17,793 nt of DNA from Loktanella sp. UBA3435 (GTDB taxonomy: Bacteria > Pseudomonadota > Alphaproteobacteria > Rhodobacterales > Rhodobacteraceae), in NCBI GenBank assembly GCA_002378665.1, contig DFSO01000082.1:17897-35689 (forward strand), given 5' to 3'. The notes below the pieces were generated by a model. That model ran no database searches. It saw only the letters and a program-made list of their open reading frames with translations, and was not told the DNA's origin. This document shows positions 8,473-16,979 of the stretch, in pieces; within the stretch, counting starts at the first letter, position 1, and every line of letters begins with the position of its first letter. Both the position numbers and the translations under genes were made by a program.

Positions 8473-8957
8473 TCACTGGGGTGCGCAGCCAACCGTAACG
8501 CGATTTGTTCGGCCATGAATTTGGCCGGACCAGCGCCAGTCACGCCACCAATCCCGACCCTACGCCCCATGCGCCACCACATGCCTGGCACCCAAGCCCG
8601 TGGTGCGCGGTTACGTAAAACCAGCGTAAACCCGTTTGATGGCTTGAGAGCAAATGCGCCGCGTTGCACGCTCTCGATATTTGCCATTTCCGCCAAAATA
8701 CGCCCGTTGCTATCGCGCACGTCGTCAGCAGTGAGCAAGATTTCCAATCGCGACGCTTTGCGCAACTTTTCCGCGACAAACAAAGTGGCCGCGCCAAAAA
8801 CTAGCAGGAAAACAAGCCAAATGACCTCGGGTGGGCGCGCAAAAGCCACGTAAAACAACAGCGCCGCCAAGCCGTAAAGCACAGCACAAGCAAAGCCCCT
8901 TCTTATCTCCGAGGCCCAAACGCGGGCGTAGATACCGTCTTTATCTGTTTCAAACAT
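8469..8957 (-). CDS. Conserved-looking membrane protein of unknown function
   Basis: A 162-residue protein that I do not recognise by family name. Two hydrophobic helices at about 21-40 and 44-62 are joined by a short RPPE turn, giving a hairpin in the membrane with both ends probably cytoplasmic. The C-terminal 95 residues are soluble and look beta-rich, with LEILLTADDV, IESVQRGAFALKPS and GFTLVLRNRAP, reminiscent of bacterial PH-like domains; this is a guess. A motif PGMWWRMGRRVGIGGVTGAG (124-143) with AEQIALRL looks conserved-like. Start ATG at 8957. It is 55 bases downstream of no known partner and converges on the Tad-like genes, sharing the CTAG stop bases. It follows the oxidoreductase gene on the same strand after a 57-base gap and may be co-transcribed with it. 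Confidence 0.75.
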   Translation of the reverse strand: MFETDKDGIYARVWASEIRRGFACAVLYGLAALLFYVAFARPPEVIWLVFLLVFGAATLFVAEKLRKASRLEILLTADDVRDSNGRILAEMANIESVQRGAFALKPSNGFTLVLRNRAPRAWVPGMWWRMGRRVGIGGVTGAGPAKFMAEQIALRLAAHPSD

Positions 8958-9014
8958 GGCTCAAATCTCCCAATTGCCCCATGCTTACGGCGCAAGTGCT
9001 GCCTTTGACCAGCC

Positions 9015-9959
9015 CTAACGCGGTGGGATCACCTCATAACCCTGCTCTTCTGGCTCGTCGTCGATCATCTCGGAAGGGAAACCGGGGGCGGTGATGCTCA
9101 GGCCCGTTGGCTCTTCCAAGCGGCGAATGATGTCATCAGACTGGGCGCGCGGCCCGTAGCGCTTGATCCCGTCTTCAAAGATCGCCACCATCAAAGGCGA
9201 AATCTCCAAGGGCACGCCGTGGTCTTCAGCGATCTGCTGGAACAGCCCGATATCCTTTTTCACCAAATCCATCGTGAAGTTGATATCACGACAGCCGTTC
9301 AGGATCATCTGGCTCTCGGTTTCATGCACAAAGCTGGTGCCAGAGCTGATCTTGATCGCCTCATAGGTCGTCGCCAGATCAACCCCTGCCGCCTTCATCG
9401 TGACCAGTGCTTCGCAGACGGTCAGCAAGTTTGCCGTGGCCAAATAGTTGGTCATCACCTTCAAAGTCGACGCCGACCCAACCGGGCCTGTGTGCAGAAC
9501 CCTGCGGCCCAATGTGGTCAACAACGGCAAGACCCGCTCGAACGTCGCCCGCTCGCAGCCCGCGAAGATCGAGATGTTGCCCGTCGCCGCACGGTGGCAG
9601 CCGCCAGACACGGGGCAATCGACCGCAGAACCACCTCTGTTGATCACCTCATCAGCCAAACGCGCCACTTCATTCGCGTCCGTCGTTGACATCTCTAGCC
9701 AGATTTTGCCGTCGGTCACCTCTGGTAACATCTGCGTGACAACCGCCTCACAGGCTTGCGGGCTTGGCAGACAGGTGATCACCACCTCGCAAACACGCAT
9801 CAAATCAGCAGGGCTTTTGCCATCCTTTGCGCCACGATTCACAAAATCGGACACAAAATCAGCATTCAGGTCATGCACATGCAAATCATGCCCGTTACGC
9901 AAAAGGCTTCCCGCCAGCTTTGCGCCAACATTTCCAAGACCGACAAATCCTATTTTCAT
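9015..9959 (-). CDS. 3-hydroxyisobutyrate dehydrogenase family oxidoreductase
   Basis: A 314-residue beta-hydroxyacid dehydrogenase. The Rossmann motif GLGNVGAKLAGSLL is at 7-20, with Asp30 after the second strand (HVHDLN), suggesting NAD preference. The substrate motif DCPVSGGCHRAATG is at 114-127. Catalytic Lys167 and Asn171 are in STLKVMTNYL, with KKDIGL at 234-239. The family includes 3-hydroxyisobutyrate, tartronate-semialdehyde and hydroxymethylglutarate-type dehydrogenases; the substrate cannot be told from the sequence. It is longer than the usual 290-300, with an acidic tail (DDEPEEQGYEVIPPR). I chose the ATG at 9959 because GGGAG lies just upstream and MKIGFVGLG is the family start; an in-frame ATG at 10001 lacks a site. 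It lies 75 bases downstream of the TetR gene on the same strand, so they may form one unit. Confidence 0.88.
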   Translation of the reverse strand: MKIGFVGLGNVGAKLAGSLLRNGHDLHVHDLNADFVSDFVNRGAKDGKSPADLMRVCEVVITCLPSPQACEAVVTQMLPEVTDGKIWLEMSTTDANEVARLADEVINRGGSAVDCPVSGGCHRAATGNISIFAGCERATFERVLPLLTTLGRRVLHTGPVGSASTLKVMTNYLATANLLTVCEALVTMKAAGVDLATTYEAIKISSGTSFVHETESQMILNGCRDINFTMDLVKKDIGLFQQIAEDHGVPLEISPLMVAIFEDGIKRYGPRAQSDDIIRRLEEPTGLSITAPGFPSEMIDDEPEEQGYEVIPPR

Positions 9960-10034
9960 TCTGCTCTCCCAAGGCAATTTCACCTTGAAGCGTGGAATCA
10001 AGTGCCGCGCACGTCTGGTCTAAATGCGACCTAT

Positions 10035-10622
10035 TCAGACGGCCACGGATTTACGCACTAAATCCCAATAAATCGTCTCGATCTCGGCGACACTTAGCCG
10101 CCCGTTTTCGCGGTACCACGTGTTCAAGCCTGTCAGCATCGCGATCAAGGCCATCGTCGCGATCCGCAGATCGGTGAAGGCAAATACGCCCTCGGCCTCA
10201 CCTGCCCGCAAGATATCTTCCAACCCCGCCTCATACTGGCGGCGTAGTTTTTCGATCTCGGCAAAGTTCTCAGGCGAAAGATTGCGCAATTCCATATAGG
10301 CGATGAACACCTCGTCCGCGCGCGGCAGGTTAAAACGGATGTGAAAACGGGTGAAACGCTCTAGGCGTTCAAGGGCAGAGCCACCCTTCTCTTCCACGTC
10401 CCACGCGGTCAGTAATTCGTCCATGTGCTCGCGCATCAGATCAAACAAAAGGCTTTGTTTATCAGGGGTGTAGTTATAAAGCGCGCCCGCCTGTACGCCA
10501 ACCTCTGCCGCGATCTGGCGCATTGAGACGGCAGCAAAACCATGCTGCGCAATCAGCCGACGCGCCGCTTTGCGCAGCTTGGGGCCAGTGATATCGGAAT
10601 GTGAACCTTGCTTGCGTGCCAT
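10035..10622 (-). CDS. TetR/AcrR family transcriptional regulator
   Basis: A 195-residue DNA-binding repressor-type protein. The N-terminal TetR domain is clear: KLRKAARRLIAQHGFAAVSM, then a helix-turn-helix at about 32-52 (VSMRQIAAEVGVQAGALYNY). The variable C-terminal ligand and dimer domain covers about 70-190 and includes FNLPRADEVFIAYMELRNL; its ligand is unknown. Start ATG at 10622, with an AAAAAGG stretch upstream. A dyad TGAAC-ATCC-GTTCA lies 14 bases before the start codon, so autoregulation is likely. The downstream oxidoreductase is the most likely co-regulated target, and the divergent lipoprotein gene is a second candidate. The effector is probably related to the neighbouring dehydrogenase substrate, by inference only. 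Confidence 0.9.
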   Translation of the reverse strand: MARKQGSHSDITGPKLRKAARRLIAQHGFAAVSMRQIAAEVGVQAGALYNYTPDKQSLLFDLMREHMDELLTAWDVEEKGGSALERLERFTRFHIRFNLPRADEVFIAYMELRNLSPENFAEIEKLRRQYEAGLEDILRAGEAEGVFAFTDLRIATMALIAMLTGLNTWYRENGRLSVAEIETIYWDLVRKSVAV

Positions 10623-10635
10623 GCGCCTTTTTAAC

Positions 10636-10649
10636 TGAACATCCGTTCA
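10636..10649. promoter_or_regulatory. Probable TetR operator
   Basis: TGAAC at 10636-10640 and GTTCA at 10645-10649 form a perfect 5-bp inverted repeat with a 4-base spacer. It is located 14 bases upstream of the tetR ATG and 53 bases upstream of the divergent lipoprotein gene. The size and position fit a TetR-type operator. That it is bound by this regulator is inference. Confidence 0.5.
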
Positions 10650-10701
10650 TAAGAAAAGCCCCATTCGCGAGCCTTGCCCTTCCCTGTCCCGCACGGTTAT
10701 T

Positions 10702-11037
10702 ATGCGCGAAATGAAGCAAGTGAAGCAGCCCAAAATGCGCATGATATTGATGATAGCGATTGCTGGGCTGGGGGCTTGTGCCGAATTTCCGCAGCTTGAT
10801 GACCGCATTGATGCCGCAGCATTGGCCGCCGATTACCCAACCTTGCAGCCGCTTGATCCGCTTTTGGCGAAGGCTGCAAATCAAAAAAACACAATTACCG
10901 CCGCATCCGAGGCGGGTTTTGATAGCCGCATTGGGACCCTTCGCGCCCGCGCTGCACGTCTACGCGGCCCCGTCATTGATGCCGCAACACGTGCCCGTAT
11001 GCGACGCGGCGTTGCGGTGCCCGCCGCAATTCGGTAA
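10702..11037 (+). CDS. Small putative lipoprotein
   Basis: A 111-residue protein of unknown function. After a basic N-terminus (MREMKQVKQPKMRM), a short hydrophobic run ILMIAIAG leads to a lipobox LGAC with Cys26, so it is probably a signal-peptidase-II substrate anchored in the outer or inner membrane. The mature part is about 85 residues, Ala- and Arg-rich. It contains DDRIDAAALAADYPTLQPLDPLL and, near its end, GTLRARAARLRGPVIDAATRARM, probably helical. No clear ribosome site precedes the ATG at 10702; ATGs at 10711 and 10735 in frame would keep the lipobox, and 10735 has a weak GAAG. It starts 79 bases from the divergent TetR gene and is followed by hom after 39 bases, so co-transcription with hom is possible. 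Confidence 0.7.
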   Translation: MREMKQVKQPKMRMILMIAIAGLGACAEFPQLDDRIDAAALAADYPTLQPLDPLLAKAANQKNTITAASEAGFDSRIGTLRARAARLRGPVIDAATRARMRRGVAVPAAIR

Positions 11038-11076
11038 ACCCGCGCCAACGCACCCAAACTGATGGAATCTCTGCAC

Positions 11077-12363
11077 ATGACTACGCCCCTTCGCCTCGGA
11101 ATTGCTGGCCTCGGAACTGTTGGCGTGGGCATTGTGCGCATCGTCCAAAAACACGCCGAGCTTTTGGAAAAACGCGCAGGGCGCCCTGTTGTGATCACAG
11201 CCGTTTCCGCCCGTTCCAAGACGAAAAACCGCGATGTCGATCTGTCCGATTACGCATGGGAAGACGATCCTGTGCATCTGGCAAAACGCACCGATATTGA
11301 CGTGTTTATTGAGGTGATGGGCGGCTCCGAAGGCCCCGCGAAAGACGCGACAGAGGCCGCTATTGCCGCCGGCCACGATGTTGTTTCCGCCAACAAAGCG
11401 CTGCTCGCGATCCACGGCCAATCCATCGCCGAGGCGGCCGAAGCCAAAGGCTGCGTTGTCCGTTTCGAGGCCGCTGTTGCAGGAGGTATTCCTGTTGTGA
11501 AGGCCCTGACCGAAGGCCTTGCTGGCAATGAGATCACCCGCGTCATGGGTGTGATGAACGGCTCTTGTAACTACATCCTGACCCGCATGGAAAACGACGG
11601 CATGACTTACGAAGAGGTCTTTGATGCCGCCAACCAACTTGGCTATCTTGAGGCCGACCCAGAGCTTGACGTGGGCGGCATTGATGCGGGCCACAAGCTA
11701 GCGCTCTTGGCCTCGATCGCCTTTGGCACGCAAGTCAACTTTGATGCCGTGGCCCTAGAGGGCATCGGCTCCATCACCATCGAAGACATCCACCAAGCTG
11801 CTGATATGGGCTATAAAATCAAACTCTTAGGCGTCGCACAGATGACAGGTCGCGGGCTGGAACAGCGCATGACGCCTTGTCTCGTGCCTGACACTTCGCC
11901 GCTGGGCCAATTGCAAGGCGGCACCAATATGGTTGTGCTTGAGGGCGATAGCGTCGAGCAAATCACCCTGCGCGGTGCAGGTGCTGGCATGGGTCCAACA
12001 GCCTCCGCCGTGATGGGCGATGTCATGGATATCGCACGCGGTTCACGTATGACCACATTCGGCCAACCGGCCTCCACTTTGCGCAAGGTTCGCGCCGCAA
12101 CGGCCGCAATTTCCGCGCCTTATTACCTGCGCCTGCAACTCTTGGACAAACCGGGTGCCTTGGCAAAGGTCGCAGCCGTTTTGGGCGACGCGGGTATTTC
12201 CATCGACCGCATGCGCCAATATGACCACCACGACGAGACAGCGCCCGTGCTGATCGTGACCCACAAGACGACAAAATCGGCGCTCGACGAGGCCTTATCC
12301 GCGTTCGAGAAGACCGCCGTTGTCACAGGCACACCCGTCGCGATCCGTATCGAGGCTGTTTAG
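11077..12363 (+). CDS. hom: Homoserine dehydrogenase
   Basis: A 428-residue enzyme of the aspartate pathway that reduces aspartate semialdehyde to homoserine, feeding threonine and methionine. The nucleotide-binding motif GLGTVG is at 11-16. SANKALLA (104-111) contains Lys107. The catalytic region carries EAAVAGGIPVV (131-141), MNGSCNYIL (160-168) and DAGHK with Asp203 and Lys207. A C-terminal ACT domain (about 348-428, starting YYLRLQLLDKPGALAKV) should confer threonine feedback control. I prefer the ATG at 11077 because GGAA lies 9 bases upstream and the length then matches the family; an ATG at 11062 in frame would add five residues and has no site. It follows a small lipoprotein gene and is followed by a terminator-like hairpin before glpX. 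Confidence 0.95.
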   Translation: MTTPLRLGIAGLGTVGVGIVRIVQKHAELLEKRAGRPVVITAVSARSKTKNRDVDLSDYAWEDDPVHLAKRTDIDVFIEVMGGSEGPAKDATEAAIAAGHDVVSANKALLAIHGQSIAEAAEAKGCVVRFEAAVAGGIPVVKALTEGLAGNEITRVMGVMNGSCNYILTRMENDGMTYEEVFDAANQLGYLEADPELDVGGIDAGHKLALLASIAFGTQVNFDAVALEGIGSITIEDIHQAADMGYKIKLLGVAQMTGRGLEQRMTPCLVPDTSPLGQLQGGTNMVVLEGDSVEQITLRGAGAGMGPTASAVMGDVMDIARGSRMTTFGQPASTLRKVRAATAAISAPYYLRLQLLDKPGALAKVAAVLGDAGISIDRMRQYDHHDETAPVLIVTHKTTKSALDEALSAFEKTAVVTGTPVAIRIEAV

Positions 12364-12370
12364 CGCTAAC

Positions 12371-12410
12371 AAACTTGCACCCCTACCGCACGCACCGTTA
12401 GGGGTGGTTT
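12371..12410 (+). terminator. Terminator-like hairpin after hom
   Basis: CACCCCTA (12378-12385) pairs perfectly with TAGGGGTG (12399-12406) around a 13-base loop. The flanking AAAC (12371-12374) and GTTT (12407-12410) can extend the stem past a 3-base bulge. The T-run is only three bases, so termination may be partial, which would let glpX be reached by read-through. Confidence 0.55.
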
Positions 12411-12435
12411 AAGTAGTATCGCAAGGACAGATTCC

Positions 12436-13395
12436 ATGACCCAAATCGACTTTAACGACCGCGCCCTCTCACTCGGCCTCGCCCGTGTATCCGAGGCTGC
12501 GGCCATCGCCTGCGCCCCGCTGATCGGGCGCGGTGATGAAAAGGCCGCAGACCAAGCCGCCGTGGACGCGATGCGCACACAGCTGAACAAGCTCGACATT
12601 TCTGGCGTTGTTGTCATCGGCGAAGGCGAGCGCGACGAGGCCCCGATGCTTTACATCGGTGAAGAGGTCGGCAACGGCACTGGCCCCGGCGTCGATATCG
12701 CGCTTGACCCGCTGGAAGGCACGACCCTGACTGCCAAAGATATGCCAAACGCGCTGGCCGTGATCGCCATGGGGCCGCGCGGCTCTATGCTGCACGCGCC
12801 TGACACCTATATGGACAAACTCGCGATTGGACCGGGGTATGCGGCTGGCGTTGTCTCTCTGGACATGACCCCAACGGAGCGGGTTCAGGCATTGGCCAAG
12901 GCTAAGGGCTGCACTACCGCCAACATCACCGTTTGTGTCCTAGAACGTCCGCGCCACGAAGATATCATCGCCGAAATCCGCGCCACGGGGGCCGCGATCC
13001 GCCTGATCACCGACGGCGACGTCGCAGGCGTTATGCACTGCGCCGAGGCTGCGAAAACGGGCATCGACATGTATATGGGCAGCGGCGGCGCACCAGAGGG
13101 CGTTCTTGCTGCGGCGGCATTGAAGTGCATGGGCGGACAAATCATGGGCCGCCTCTTGTTCCGCAATGAGGACGAAAAAGCCCGCGCGCTCAAAGCAGGA
13201 ATCACCGATTTCGACCGCGTCTACCTGCGCGACGATATGGTCACTGCTGACGTGATCTTTGCCGCAACGGGCGTGACCGATGGCTCACTTGTGTCTGGGA
13301 TCAAGCGCGAAGTCGGTTTTGTGACCGCAGAAACCATCCTGATGCGCTCCAAAACGGGCTCTGTGCGTCGGATGATCTATCGCAACCCTGTTTAA
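12436..13395 (+). CDS. glpX: Class II fructose-1,6-bisphosphatase
   Basis: A 319-residue cytoplasmic enzyme that hydrolyses fructose 1,6-bisphosphate to fructose 6-phosphate, in gluconeogenesis and, where present, the Calvin cycle; some relatives also act on sedoheptulose 1,7-bisphosphate. The metal and phosphate motifs of the GlpX family are present: GRGDEKAADQAAV (31-43), IGEGERDEAPML (61-72) and DPLEGTT (91-97). A downstream SGGAPEGVLAAAALKCMGG segment also carries a metal-site glutamate. Length is normal. Start ATG at 12436, preceded by AAGGACAG about 9 bases upstream. It sits between hom and recJ, an order often seen in this group of bacteria. It is preceded and followed by hairpins, so it is probably its own unit or partly coupled to hom. 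Confidence 0.95.
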   Translation: MTQIDFNDRALSLGLARVSEAAAIACAPLIGRGDEKAADQAAVDAMRTQLNKLDISGVVVIGEGERDEAPMLYIGEEVGNGTGPGVDIALDPLEGTTLTAKDMPNALAVIAMGPRGSMLHAPDTYMDKLAIGPGYAAGVVSLDMTPTERVQALAKAKGCTTANITVCVLERPRHEDIIAEIRATGAAIRLITDGDVAGVMHCAEAAKTGIDMYMGSGGAPEGVLAAAALKCMGGQIMGRLLFRNEDEKARALKAGITDFDRVYLRDDMVTADVIFAATGVTDGSLVSGIKREVGFVTAETILMRSKTGSVRRMIYRNPV

Positions 13396-13402
13396 GCTAA
13401 AA

Positions 13403-13427
13403 AGGGGCGTGGCAATGCCGCGCCCCT
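13403..13427 (-). terminator. Hairpin between glpX and recJ, T-run on the minus strand
   Basis: AGGGGCGTGGC (13403-13413) pairs with GCCGCGCCCCT (13417-13427) through eleven pairs including one G-T wobble, around a 3-base AAT loop. On the plus strand it is followed by CATATAG, a poor T-run; on the minus strand it is followed by TTTTTAGC-like sequence from 13402 downward. It can end glpX transcription by its stem strength, but the standard orientation points to stopping transcription that enters from recJ on the minus strand. Confidence 0.7.
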
Positions 13428-13443
13428 CATATAGTGTCGAGCC

Positions 13444-15210
<1,767 letters not shown>

Positions 15211-15225
15211 AACCCCTGTAAAATC

Positions 15226-15254
15226 GGTGCACGCGCGGTGCACGCTTGGTGCAC
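15226..15254. repeat. Three GGTGCAC repeats at exact 11-base spacing
   Basis: GGTGCAC occurs at 15226-15232, 15237-15243 and 15248-15254. The core GTGCAC is a palindrome, and the 11-base period places all three on nearly the same face of the helix. The array starts 15 bases after the recJ stop and ends 86 bases before tRNA-Glu. It could be a multimer binding site upstream of the tRNA or a small tandem expansion. No clear promoter could be assigned in the remaining stretch to the tRNA. Confidence 0.5.
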
Positions 15255-15339
15255 AGGTTGGGACAAACTTATTTTGCGATTTTTGAAATTATCCTCTTGC
15301 CCTTCCGCGCCGCTTTTCTTAGAAGGCCCCTACCAACGC

Positions 15340-15414
15340 GGTCCGTTCGTCTATCGGTTAGGACGTCAGGTTTTCAACCTGAAAAGACGGGTTCGACTCC
15401 CGTACGGACTGCCA
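15340..15414 (+). tRNA. tRNA-Glu (anticodon TTC)
   Basis: A 75-base cloverleaf with encoded CCA end (15412-15414). The acceptor stem GGTCCGT (15340-15346) pairs with ACGGACT (15404-15410) with a G-U first pair. The anticodon stem CAGG/CCTG encloses the loop TTTTCAA with anticodon TTC at 15373-15375. The T-arm is ACGGG-TTCGACT-CCCGT. It decodes GAA and GAG. It stands alone between recJ and aroQ; no integrase or copy of its 3' end is seen nearby. Confidence 0.95.
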
Positions 15415-15448
15415 AGGTAACTCTCCCTGAAAATCGCCGCGCTGCATT

Positions 15449-15477
15449 TTTGCCAATCTGGCAAAGTGATTGGTTTT
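15449..15477 (+). terminator. Alternative hairpins / weak terminator after tRNA-Glu
   Basis: Two overlapping perfect dyads exclude one another. One is TTTGCCA (15449-15455) with TGGCAAA (15459-15465) around ATC. The other is CCAATC (15453-15458) with GATTGG (15468-15473) around nine bases, followed by TTTT (15474-15477). The second resembles an intrinsic terminator for the tRNA transcript, though its stem is short. The first would prevent it from forming. Function is inferred. Confidence 0.4.
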
Positions 15478-15541
15478 GGCCCATTGATCGGGACGGGCCT
15501 TCTGCCCTATCACTTTACAAAATGCGATGAGAGATAGAGCC

Positions 15542-15976
15542 ATGACAAAATTGATCACAGTCCTGAACGGGCCAAACCTGAACCTTTTGGGGCAGCGTGA
15601 GCCTGAGAAATACGGGTCCAAAACACTTGTGGATGTTGAAGTTGAGGTGACTACTCTAGCGTCCGAGTTGGGCCTTAAGGTGCTGTTCCAGCAATCAAAC
15701 TTTGAGGGTGGTTTGGTCGAGATGATCCATGCTGCACGCGAAACTTCGGCGGGTATCATCATCAACCCTGCCGCCTATTCACATACATCTGTAGCCGTTC
15801 TCGATGCGCTCAACACTTATGACGGTGCCGTGGTCGAAGTGCATATTTCGAACATTCATAAACGCGAAGAATTCCGCCATCACTCCTTCGTCTCAGCCCG
15901 TGCTGACGGTGTGATCGCAGGCTGCGGAACACAAGGGTATTCCCTCGCGCTCCGCCATATTGCCACGCTGGTTTAA
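15542..15976 (+). CDS. aroQ: 3-dehydroquinate dehydratase, type II
   Basis: A 144-residue enzyme that dehydrates 3-dehydroquinate to 3-dehydroshikimate in the shikimate pathway; it assembles as a dodecamer in the cytoplasm. Motifs are complete: GPNLNLLGQREPEKYG (10-25) with the catalytic Tyr24 and Arg19, INPAAYSHTSVA (74-85) with Asn75, and VEVHISNIHKREEFRHHS (98-115) with His101 and Arg112. Length is typical. I chose the ATG at 15542 since MTKLITVLNGPN fits the family start and GAGAGATAG lies just upstream; an ATG at 15527 would add five unmatched residues. It lies 127 bases after tRNA-Glu. Its stop TAA shares TTAA (15973-15976) with the converging dehydrogenase gene. Confidence 0.95.
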   Translation: MTKLITVLNGPNLNLLGQREPEKYGSKTLVDVEVEVTTLASELGLKVLFQQSNFEGGLVEMIHAARETSAGIIINPAAYSHTSVAVLDALNTYDGAVVEVHISNIHKREEFRHHSFVSARADGVIAGCGTQGYSLALRHIATLV

Positions 15977-16845
15977 TCCATTGCTTGCAAGCGCTTAAGC
16001 AGCGACGAGGTGTCCCAACGCCCGCCGCCCAGTTTTTGCACGTCCTTGTAAAACTGATCCACAAGGGCGGTCAAAGGCAGGCTCGCACCATTCTCATTCG
16101 CCGCCGCCAGACAGATCCCCAAATCCTTGCGCATCCAATCCACAGCGAACCCATGATCAAAGTGATCATCGAGCATCGTCTTGTATCTATTGGACATTTG
16201 CCAGCTACCGGCGGCCCCTTGGCTGATCACTTCGACCACAGCGGCGCCATCAAGACCCGCCTTTTGAGCAAAATGGATCGCCTCGGAAAGCCCCTGAACC
16301 ACGCCCGCAATCGCGATCTGGTTGCACATTTTGGTCATCTGCCCCGCACCACTCTCGCCGATCCGGCGGCACATCTTGGAATAGACCGCGATCACTGGCT
16401 CGGCCTTTTCATAGGGTGCGATATCACCGCCGCACATCACGGAAAGCTGACCATTCTCGGCCCCCGCCTGCCCGCCCGAAATCGGCGCATCGACAAAGGC
16501 AATCTCGCGTGTCTCGGCCGCCTCGTAAAGCGCGCGGGTCACAGCCGCCGACACGGTCGTATGGTCAACAAAAACAGTGCCTTGCGCCATGCCAGCAAAG
16601 GCCCCATCTGGCCCTAAACACACGCCGCGCAGGTCGTTGTCGTTGCCCACACAGGCCATAACCATTTCGGCCCCTTCTGCGGCTTTTGCGGGGGTTAAGG
16701 CCATCTTGCCGCCGTATTGTGCCACCCACGCCTCGGCCTTTGCTGCCGTGCGGTTGTAGACAGTGACCTCGTGACCAGCAGCGGCCAAATGGCCCGCCAT
16801 CGGGTAGCCCATTACGCCTAAGCCTAAAAATGCAATTTTCGTCAT
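15973..16845 (-). CDS. 3-hydroxyisobutyrate dehydrogenase family oxidoreductase (second copy)
   Basis: A 290-residue beta-hydroxyacid dehydrogenase, the standard family length. GLGVMGYPMAGHL is at 8-20. The second strand ends in VYNRT (Asn31, Arg32), a pattern that favours NADP(H). DAPISGGQAGAENG (119-132) is the substrate motif and catalytic Lys172 is in MTKMCNQI. DLGICLAAANENGASLPLTA is the usual helix near the C-terminus. Likely substrates are tartronate semialdehyde or a 3-hydroxyacid; the sequence does not decide. AGGGAGA lies about 6 bases before the ATG at 16845; an upstream in-frame ATG at 16926 would add 27 residues without a site. It is transcribed away from psd and converges on aroQ, overlapping its stop by four bases. 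Confidence 0.9.
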   Translation of the reverse strand: MTKIAFLGLGVMGYPMAGHLAAAGHEVTVYNRTAAKAEAWVAQYGGKMALTPAKAAEGAEMVMACVGNDNDLRGVCLGPDGAFAGMAQGTVFVDHTTVSAAVTRALYEAAETREIAFVDAPISGGQAGAENGQLSVMCGGDIAPYEKAEPVIAVYSKMCRRIGESGAGQMTKMCNQIAIAGVVQGLSEAIHFAQKAGLDGAAVVEVISQGAAGSWQMSNRYKTMLDDHFDHGFAVDWMRKDLGICLAAANENGASLPLTALVDQFYKDVQKLGGGRWDTSSLLKRLQAMD

Positions 16846-16979
16846 CGTTTTCTCCCTTATTCTTGACCGACAGTGTTCCACAATTACCCCCAGTGGCAAG
16901 GCCAAAACCCTAATGTTATTGTGCAATCACGCCTGTTCAGGGTAGGAAGCACAAACAGTTTTTGCCAAGGATGAGCCCG

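Noticed and set aside
15340..15414. tRNA-Glu as an integration site for a genomic island
   Set aside because: No integrase, no direct repeat of the tRNA 3' end and only housekeeping genes follow.
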